From: Novosphingobium sp.
GTDB taxonomy: Bacteria > Pseudomonadota > Alphaproteobacteria > Sphingomonadales > Sphingomonadaceae
Direction of reading: 5' to 3'
NCBI GenBank assembly: GCA_028697875.1
Contig: JAQVEQ010000083.1
Span: 1-12,226 of the forward strand
DNA length: 12,226 bases
The translations under genes were made by a program, and so were the position numbers. This document shows positions 7,057-12,226 of this stretch, piece by piece (the first letter of the stretch is position 1; each line of letters begins with the position of its first letter). Below the pieces are notes generated by a model. That model did no database searches. It saw only the letters and a program-made list of their open reading frames with translations, and was not told where the DNA came from.

Positions 7057-8136
7057 TCAGGCCCGCGATACCCCGGCACTCTCCCGCAAGCGTTGGCGGT
7101 ACGTGGTCGGCGGCACGCCGAACCAGTCGCGGAAGGCGCGGCGGAAAGCATCGGAATCGCAGAAATCGAGCCGGGCGGAAATCGCCTCGATCGGCGCGGC
7201 GGAATGACGCAGCAGGTCGAGCGCGACCTCGCGCCGGCAACTGTCCCGGATCTCGCGGTAATTCGTCCCGGCCCGCGCCAGGCGGCGGCGCAGGGTGGCC
7301 GCGCTCATCCCCAGCGCATCGACCACGTCCTCGAACGGCGGCAGTACATGCCTGTCGCGCAACGAGCGCAACGCGATGCGGCGGACACGGAGCGAGATGG
7401 CCTCGTCTTCTTCGTCCATCCCCAGCGTGTTGAACAGGAAGCTGTCGTCGGGCCGCCTGCTGATCTCGTCGAGCGTGCGCACGACCGGGTGATCGAGATA
7501 GACCACGGGGAAACTGAAGCCGGTCCAGCCCTGCGCCAGATGCAGCGGGTGCGGCAGGGGCGGCAGGCCGAGCGACGCGAAGCGGTCTTCCGGATAGTCG
7601 AGATAGACGCCCGCGACCGGCAAGGACTGCGCCACCAGCAAACTGAGCAGGGCGTGGACGCGCGCGATCCCGTGCAAGTCGATCAGCAGACTTTTGGCCG
7701 TCGAATGGCTCCGCCGGGCGTCCAGTTCGACCCGCGCCTCCTCCCCGCTCCGCCGGAGAGTCAGGCGGCCGCAGCGTCCGTCGATTGCCTGGAAGCAATC
7801 GGCGCAACGTTCGATCGATTCGCGCAAGGTCCGCCCGCTCGACAGGACATAGCCGATCACGTGCCAGTCGCCCGGCCGCAGCGCCTGCCGGCCCGTCTCC
7901 CGGCTTTCCTCCGCCGCGAGCAGGGCTATTGCCCGTCCGTTCAGGCGCGCCAGCTCCAGCGAGGAGAAGTGCCCGGCAATGGCCGCCGGGTCGTCCGACG
8001 GACAAGCGAGGCCGAGACTGTCGAACAATTCCGAAAAACCGCCGAACGCGGCCCGGTACTGTTCGAGCGTGCGAGTCAGGAACCGCTCGCCCAGCAGCCA
8101 TTCGCCGGCTCCGTTCTTCATGGCTTGTTCCAACAT
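7057..8136 (-). CDS. AraC family transcriptional regulator
   Basis: A 359-residue regulator. Residues ~25-210 resemble the N-terminal ligand domain of the PF12625 type found in OruR/ArgR-like AraC members. Residues ~265-350 are a double helix-turn-helix AraC DNA-binding domain: LPPFEDVVDALGMSAATLRRRL forms the first HTH, and PIEAISARLDFCDSDAF then FRRAFRDWFGVPPTTYR form the second HTH and closing signature. It would act as a cytoplasmic, ligand-responsive activator or repressor. I placed the start at the ATG at 8136; an in-frame ATG at 8121 with GGAA in front is an alternative, and the frame stays open to 8220. The gene is divergent from the exported-protein operon at 8344, the usual position for an AraC-type activator of its neighbour, and lies upstream of the cytochrome pair on the same strand. 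The inducer is unknown. Confidence 0.9.
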   Translation of the reverse strand: MLEQAMKNGAGEWLLGERFLTRTLEQYRAAFGGFSELFDSLGLACPSDDPAAIAGHFSSLELARLNGRAIALLAAEESRETGRQALRPGDWHVIGYVLSSGRTLRESIERCADCFQAIDGRCGRLTLRRSGEEARVELDARRSHSTAKSLLIDLHGIARVHALLSLLVAQSLPVAGVYLDYPEDRFASLGLPPLPHPLHLAQGWTGFSFPVVYLDHPVVRTLDEISRRPDDSFLFNTLGMDEEDEAISLRVRRIALRSLRDRHVLPPFEDVVDALGMSAATLRRRLARAGTNYREIRDSCRREVALDLLRHSAAPIEAISARLDFCDSDAFRRAFRDWFGVPPTTYRQRLRESAGVSRA

Positions 8137-8145
8137 GGCATTACT

Positions 8146-8243
8146 GCTCAATATCGCGGGCCGAGCGAATGGGCAAATCGGCCGTAATTCCGAGAATTTC
8201 CGTCGACACCCGCCAATCATCCGCCCGGACTGCGCAATATTGC
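8146..8243. promoter_or_regulatory. candidate operator: direct repeat in the divergent promoter region
   Basis: GCTCAATATCGC (8146-8157) and GCGCAATATTGC (8232-8243) match at 10 of 12 positions and lie 86 bases apart, about eight helical turns. The second contains a perfect palindrome, GCAATATTGC (8234-8243). They flank the gap between the AraC regulator and the operon it probably controls. Paired direct half-sites at near-integral turns suit an AraC-type protein. This rests on inspection only. Confidence 0.3.
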
Positions 8244-8343
8244 CACCCCGCTTGAGCGGTTATGGGGTGTTGCGAAGGAGGCGCCCGGTCCAGATTGGCC
8301 GGAGATCGAAAACGGCTTGGGGGGAGAGCCGGAGGTGCAACGA

Positions 8344-9618
8344 ATGAAAAGGCATACTTATTGGGTCCGGGCGGCTGGCATCGGGACTCTCGTGGCCGCC
8401 GCCACGCTTCTCGGCGCGGCGGATTCGCCGACCGGCGGCGAACAGGGCGTGCGCGCCTTCGTGCTCAGCAATATCTACATCGCCAGTTCCGGCGATGCCG
8501 GCACCTGCCCGCAGATGGCCGACGGCGGGCTGGAAACCTATTACAAGCTGCTGCCGCCGGAAGAACGGGCCAAATACGCTTCGGCCAAGGACCCGGACAA
8601 GATCGAGCAATCCAAGCGGATGCTGCTCGAAAAGGACATGAACGAACATTACGGGTTCCGCCGGGTCGCGATCCGCGGCGGCAGTCCGGGCGGCGCGGTT
8701 CCACAGGCGAAACTGCCCGAAGGGTTCGATCCCAACGCCGCCCCTACCCCGCAAGACGCGCTGGCTATCGGCGCGCTCAATGGATTCCCCAAGGGGCGCG
8801 GGCGGCTGGCCTTTTCCAACCTCACTGTCGCGTACAGTTCGTGCACCAACCCCGAGGACTTTCCCGAGCTGGCGCGCGGCTTCACCACTTACGACGGCAA
8901 GGTCGCACCGGGGATCGATCTCGACGGCAAGCGGAGCAAGGACGACTTCACCGGGATGGACGGCGCGAAAGGCGTCGACAACCAGCTCTGGCGTGCGGTC
9001 GGCTGCGTCAAGCCGTTCCGCGAATATGGCGAACGCAAGGTCGCGAAGAAGATCTTCATCTCCGCGCGCGCGCCGACCATCGTCGAATTGCGCGGCGTCG
9101 ACGACCCGCGCAACGACAACGACGTCACGGTCAACGTCTACGCCGCCGCCGACCCGGTCGTGCGCGACGGGCGCGGCGAGGCGCTGGCCCGCGCCAGCTT
9201 CGCGCTCGATCCCGACAAGAGCCTGCGTTCGACCACGCGCGGGCGGATCGTCGACGGGGTGCTGACCACCGACCCGGTCGATCTCAGGCTCAATTACAAG
9301 GAACAGATCGTCGATGCCCCGCGCGAGTTCCGGGGTGCGCGGATCGTCGCCAGGCTCCTGCCCGACGGCAGCATCGAAGGCAGCATCTACGGCTACTACA
9401 CGCTGGAGAGCTACTGGAGTTCGGTCGAGCAGATGACTCAGAACGGCGCCAATCTGACCGAAGTGTCGTGCGCCGGGATCAGGCAGGCGATCGAACGTTT
9501 CGCCGACGGCTACAGGGACCCGGCAACCGGGCGCTACACCGCTATTTCCTCGGCCTTCGACTTCCTGGGCGTGCGCGCCTTCACCATCCATCCCGAACAG
9601 CAGGCGTCCGCCCAATGA
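8344..9618 (+). CDS. exported protein of unknown function, first gene of the DUF1592/DUF1552 operon
   Basis: A 424-residue protein I cannot assign to a named family. It starts with a basic N-region and a hydrophobic stretch (GIGTLVAAATLLGA), a Sec signal peptide with likely cleavage after residue 25, so the mature protein is periplasmic or outside the cell. There is no membrane segment after that and no CxxCH. Four cysteines remain (55, 167, 221, 376), enough for two disulfides. The C-terminal half (about 235-415) looks beta-rich, with an EGSIYGYYTLESYW stretch. The start is well supported: GGAGGT at 8331-8336 lies seven bases before the ATG. The stop overlaps the next start as ATGA, so it is translated with the DUF1592 gene and probably works with it. 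The divergent AraC gene is its likely regulator. Confidence 0.85.
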   Translation: MKRHTYWVRAAGIGTLVAAATLLGAADSPTGGEQGVRAFVLSNIYIASSGDAGTCPQMADGGLETYYKLLPPEERAKYASAKDPDKIEQSKRMLLEKDMNEHYGFRRVAIRGGSPGGAVPQAKLPEGFDPNAAPTPQDALAIGALNGFPKGRGRLAFSNLTVAYSSCTNPEDFPELARGFTTYDGKVAPGIDLDGKRSKDDFTGMDGAKGVDNQLWRAVGCVKPFREYGERKVAKKIFISARAPTIVELRGVDDPRNDNDVTVNVYAAADPVVRDGRGEALARASFALDPDKSLRSTTRGRIVDGVLTTDPVDLRLNYKEQIVDAPREFRGARIVARLLPDGSIEGSIYGYYTLESYWSSVEQMTQNGANLTEVSCAGIRQAIERFADGYRDPATGRYTAISSAFDFLGVRAFTIHPEQQASAQ

Positions 9619-11288
9619 AGCCTTTCGTCCGCTCCCCGCTGAAAGCCGCAATGGCCGGCCTTGCCCTGGCAGCCGCCGCAGGCGCCGCGCTGATCGGTGC
9701 GCAAGCCGCCGGGCCTAATGAGGCCGGAGCCGGCCCGGTCATGGTCCGCAAGCTGACCGAGGACCAGTACCGCCGCAGCATCGCGGACATATTCGGCCCC
9801 GGCATCAAGGTCGTCGGCCGGTTCGAACCGGACCTTCGCGTCGAAGGGCTGCTGGCCGTCGGCACCAGCGCCGTATCGGTCACGCCGGGAGGCTTCGAAC
9901 AGTACGAAGCCATCGCGCGCGGGATTGCCGGCCAGGTGACCGGCGAGGCCCATCGCGCGGAACTGGTCGGCTGCGCGCCGGGGGCATCGGACCGCAACGG
10001 GGCGAAATGCGCCGCGTCCTTCATCCGCCGCGTCGGGCTGCGCCTCTATCGCCGTCCGCTTTCGGCGCAGGAAGTGAACGGCCTCACTTCCGTCACGCTC
10101 GCTGCGGCCAGGGAACTGGGCACATTCGACGCGGGGCTGTCGGCCACGCTGGCGGGGATGCTGGCAAGCCCCGACTTCCTCTTCCGGATCGACCGGGCCG
10201 CCAGGTCCGGCGAGACTGTCGACAGCTGGGCCAAGGCCAGCCGCCTGTCCTTCCTGCTGTGGGACACCACGCCCGACAAGGACCTGCTGGACGCGGCGGC
10301 GAACGGCGCGCTCGACACGCCGCAAGGGCTGTCCCGTCAGGTCGACCGGATGATCGCCTCGCCCCGCTTCAGCGAGGGGGTGCGCGCCTTCTTCACCGAC
10401 ATGCTCCAGCTGGGCGACATCGACAATCTGTCGAAGGACGTGCTGATCTTCCCGGCCTACAGCACCTCGGTCGCCGAAGCGATGCGGGAACAGACCCTGC
10501 GCACGATCACCTACCTTCTGGTCGACCAGGACCGCGATTACCGCGACCTGTTCACTGCCCGCCAGATCGCCATGAACCGCCTGCTCGGCCCGGTCTACGA
10601 CATCCCGGTGGGGAAGCAGGGCTGGTACATCCACGAATTTCCGGCGGGCGACCCGCGCACCGGGCTGCTGACTCACGCCAGCCTGCTGGCGCTGCATGCG
10701 CATCCGGGCCGCACCTCGCCCACCCTGCGGGGCAAGGCGCTGCGCGAGATCCTGCTGTGCGAAAAGGTCCCCTCGCCCCCGGCCAACGTCAATTTCGCCG
10801 TGGTGCAGGACGTCAACAACCCGACACTCAAGACCACGCGGGCACGCCTGCTCGCCCATCTCGACGACGAATCCTGCTCCACCTGCCACAAGATCACCGA
10901 TCCGCTGGGGCTCGGCCTCGAACAGTTCGACGGCGTGGGCCAGTTCCGCACGCGCGAGAACGGGGAATCGATCGACGTGACCGGCACGTTCGAAGCCTCC
11001 GGCTATGACGGCGCGGCACAGCTCGGCAAGCTGTTCGCCGGAAGCAGCCAGGCCAATTCCTGCCTCGTGCGCACAGCATGGAAATACGCCCACGGGCGCG
11101 AACCGTATGGCGCCGACGCCAGCGATCTTGCCGCACTGGGCGAGACTTTCGCCCAGCAGGGGCACCGGATGAAGGCACTGTTCCGCGCCCTGGCTCTCGA
11201 TCCCGATTTCTATTCCCTCGCCCCCGGCGGGGCAAAACCGGCCGCGACACTCGCCGCAGGCGCGATGCACAAGGAGACGACCCCATGA
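9615..11288 (+). CDS. exported DUF1592 multidomain protein (DUF1587/1595/1592/1588/1585) with CxxCH motif
   Basis: A 557-residue exported protein with the domain chain known from planctomycetes and myxobacteria: DUF1587 at ~45-110 (KLTEDQYRRSIADIFG), DUF1595 at ~130-190 (GLRLYRRPLSAQE), DUF1592 at ~205-330 (RLSFLLWDTTPDKDLL), DUF1588 at ~340-445 (GLLTHASLLALHAHPGRTSPTLRGK) and DUF1585 at ~455-530 (RTAWKYAHGRE). The N-terminus is a signal peptide ending near GAQAAG at 28-33. CSTCH at 421-425 is a canonical haem-c attachment motif. It is part of a conserved stretch (CSTCHKITDPLGLGLEQFD) and so is probably a real haem site. Cys120 and Cys132 may form a disulfide. Start and stop both overlap the neighbouring genes as ATGA. 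The biochemical role of the family is not established as far as I know; a periplasmic redox or polymer-attacking role is only a guess. Confidence 0.9.
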   Translation: MKPFVRSPLKAAMAGLALAAAAGAALIGAQAAGPNEAGAGPVMVRKLTEDQYRRSIADIFGPGIKVVGRFEPDLRVEGLLAVGTSAVSVTPGGFEQYEAIARGIAGQVTGEAHRAELVGCAPGASDRNGAKCAASFIRRVGLRLYRRPLSAQEVNGLTSVTLAAARELGTFDAGLSATLAGMLASPDFLFRIDRAARSGETVDSWAKASRLSFLLWDTTPDKDLLDAAANGALDTPQGLSRQVDRMIASPRFSEGVRAFFTDMLQLGDIDNLSKDVLIFPAYSTSVAEAMREQTLRTITYLLVDQDRDYRDLFTARQIAMNRLLGPVYDIPVGKQGWYIHEFPAGDPRTGLLTHASLLALHAHPGRTSPTLRGKALREILLCEKVPSPPANVNFAVVQDVNNPTLKTTRARLLAHLDDESCSTCHKITDPLGLGLEQFDGVGQFRTRENGESIDVTGTFEASGYDGAAQLGKLFAGSSQANSCLVRTAWKYAHGREPYGADASDLAALGETFAQQGHRMKALFRALALDPDFYSLAPGGAKPAATLAAGAMHKETTP

Positions 11289-12121
11289 GCGGCAACGGAC
11301 ATTCGCGCCGCGGCTTCCTGATGAAAGGCGTGCTGGGCGGGATTTCGGTCAGCGTCGGGCTGCCGATCCTCGACATGATGCTCGACGACAGCGGTACGGC
11401 CTACGCCGCGACGCTGGGCGGCGGGCCCCTGCCACAACGGTTCGGGACGTGGTTCTGGGGCTGCGGGATGATCCCCGGGCGCTGGCAGCCCAAGGCGACC
11501 GGCACCGACTACGACCTGCCGCCGCAACTGGCGCCGGTCGCCCCGATCCGCGAACATATCGCGGTGCTGAGCGGCTTCGACGTAATGCTCGACGGCAGGG
11601 GCAACCTGCCGCATATCTCGGGCAATACCGCCGTGCGCACCGGCGGCCCTTCCGACACCTGGCAAGGCATCCGCGCCCCGACGTTCGACGTGCTGATCGC
11701 CGACGCGATCGGCAGCGGATCGTTCTTCCGCAGCCTGGAACTCAGCGCCGACGGCGATCCGCGCACGAGCTATTCCTTCCGCAACGGGACCAGCATGAAC
11801 GCCGCGATCCCGACGCCGTACGACTTCTACCAGAAGATCTTCGGGACCGACTTCCACGATCCGAACAAGGCGGACTTCAAGCCCGACCCGCAGCACATCG
11901 TGCGGCGCAGCGTGCTGTCGGCCGTCAGCGAACAGCGTCAGGCACTGCTCGCCCGGGTCGGCTCGGCCGACCGCCAGCGGCTCGACCAGTACTTCACGTC
12001 CGTGCGCGAGATGGAAGACAAGCTGTCGCTGCAATTGCAGAAGCCGCCGCCCGCCGAAGCCTGCGCCGTTCCCCAGGCCGTGGCGGCACCCAAGGGGACG
12101 ATCGACATATTTACCACTTAA
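11285..12121 (+). pseudogene. DUF1552 protein, Tat-exported, 3' end missing
   Basis: 278 residues remain of a DUF1552 protein, the usual genomic partner of DUF1592 proteins; full-length members are typically above 400 residues. A Tat signal is clear: SRRGFLMK at 7-14, hydrophobic GVLGGISVSVGLPIL, and probable cleavage after AYA at residue 41. The DUF1552 N-terminal core follows (RFGTWFWGCGMIPGRW, then PQLAPVAPIREHIAVLSGFD, then the helical region EQRQALLARVGSADRQRLDQYFTSVREMEDKL). Homology should continue past APKGTID, but the GC-rich coding pattern stops near base 12106 and the frame ends with the codons for IFTT and TAA inside AT-rich foreign-looking sequence. The C-terminal third, usually the part containing a conserved DxTR-type helix, is absent. 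The start overlaps the DUF1592 stop as ATGA. Either the gene is disrupted by an insertion or the contig is misjoined here. Confidence 0.8.
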
Positions 12122-12141
12122 ATTATAGGTATAACTTAAGT
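12116..12141. repeat. 26-base near-perfect palindrome
   Basis: Left arm ACTTAAATTATA (12116-12127), centre GG, right arm TATAACTTAAGT (12130-12141); the arms are complementary at 11 of 12 positions. Read as 9-base arms around an 8-base spacer, it has the shape of a tyrosine-recombinase core site, but it could equally be an operator or a transposase end site. Confidence 0.65.
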
Positions 12142-12146
12142 AAAGC

Positions 12147-12156
12147 AGTGATCACT
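12147..12156. repeat. 10-base perfect palindrome AGTGATCACT
   Basis: A perfect palindrome five bases after the 26-base palindrome, inside the AT-rich terminal segment. With its neighbours it forms a closely spaced series of dyads, as expected for protein-binding subterminal sites. Confidence 0.5.
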
Positions 12157-12161
12157 TCCTA

Positions 12162-12175
12162 CGGTAAACATACCG
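12162..12175. repeat. inverted repeat CGGTA-AACA-TACCG
   Basis: Perfect 5-base arms around a 4-base loop, third in the series of dyads within the terminal segment. Too short to mean much alone; the clustering is the point. Confidence 0.4.
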
Positions 12176-12201
12176 CAAACGGCTGCCACAAAGAGGTTTG
12201 A

Positions 12202-12223
12202 GGGGTGCACCCCCCTCAGGGGG
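12202..12223. repeat. overlapping GC palindrome and hairpin
   Basis: GGGGTGCACCCC (12202-12213) is a perfect 12-base palindrome. It overlaps CCCCC-TCA-GGGGG (12211-12223), so the central C run can pair with either flanking G run. Two mutually exclusive hairpins at the edge of the foreign-looking segment could mark an element terminus, or a place where sequencing or assembly fails. Confidence 0.5.
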
Positions 12224-12226
12224 TAG

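Larger units (their letters stand above)
12107..12226. mobile_element. probable end of an inserted element, AT-rich then palindrome-rich
   Basis: The sequence changes character within the DUF1552 gene. By hand count 9 of the first 40 bases (12107-12146) and 31 of the first 84 are G or C, against roughly two thirds elsewhere. Four short palindromes follow one another in this stretch, and the right edge is a GC hairpin. I see no gene in it. This fits the terminal region of an IS, integrative element or recombinase-type element entering from the right, but no family is identified and the window ends too soon to show a transposase. An assembly chimera is the main alternative. Confidence 0.5.

Noticed and set aside
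12202..12226. GGGG-starting terminus as a Tn3-family end, or GTGCA as a group II intron 5' end
   Set aside because: The bases after GGGG do not follow the Tn3 end consensus, and the intron 5' consensus GTGYG is not met. No family can be named from these bases.

Overview
The window is GC-rich (roughly two thirds G+C by eye) and carries densely packed bacterial genes. Four of the gene junctions are 4-base ATGA stop/start overlaps. The gene content fits an alphaproteobacterium, and most likely a sphingomonad such as Novosphingobium: a PhaC-like synthase next to a MaoC-phosphotransacetylase fusion and acetate kinase, a cytochrome c'/b561 pair, and a DUF1592/DUF1552 pair in a proteobacterial setting. 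The taxonomic call is inference; no rRNA or other marker gene is present.

Layout from left to right. (1) A minus-strand SMP-30/gluconolactonase-type protein at 38-937. (2) A 384-base divergent gap, then a plus-strand operon at 1322-5729. It encodes a class I-like polyhydroxyalkanoate synthase, a fused (R)-enoyl-CoA hydratase/phosphate acyltransferase, and acetate kinase. (3) A short convergent gap with a small tandem repeat and a possible bidirectional terminator. (4) A minus-strand pair at 5771-6960, cytochrome c' followed by a membrane cytochrome b561, overlapping by one base. (5) A minus-strand AraC-family regulator at 7057-8136. (6) A divergent plus-strand operon starting at 8344. It encodes an exported protein of unknown function, an exported DUF1587/1595/1592/1588/1585 protein with a CxxCH haem-c motif, and a Tat-exported DUF1552 protein. 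(7) The DUF1552 gene breaks off near base 12106. The last ~120 bases are AT-rich at first and unusually dense in palindromes, like the end of an inserted element.

How the parts may work together. The first operon links (R)-3-hydroxyacyl-CoA supply and polymerisation to conversion of acyl-CoA to acyl-phosphate and then to acid plus ATP, so it looks like a carbon-storage/overflow module. The second half of the window looks like an envelope system. The AraC regulator is well placed to control the divergent three-gene export operon, whose middle member may bind haem c, and the cytochrome c'/b561 pair next to it could supply electron transfer. The function of the DUF1592/DUF1552 system is unknown to me, and it is the least explained part of the window. 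In this strain it appears to be broken by the right-end insertion, unless that junction is an assembly artefact.
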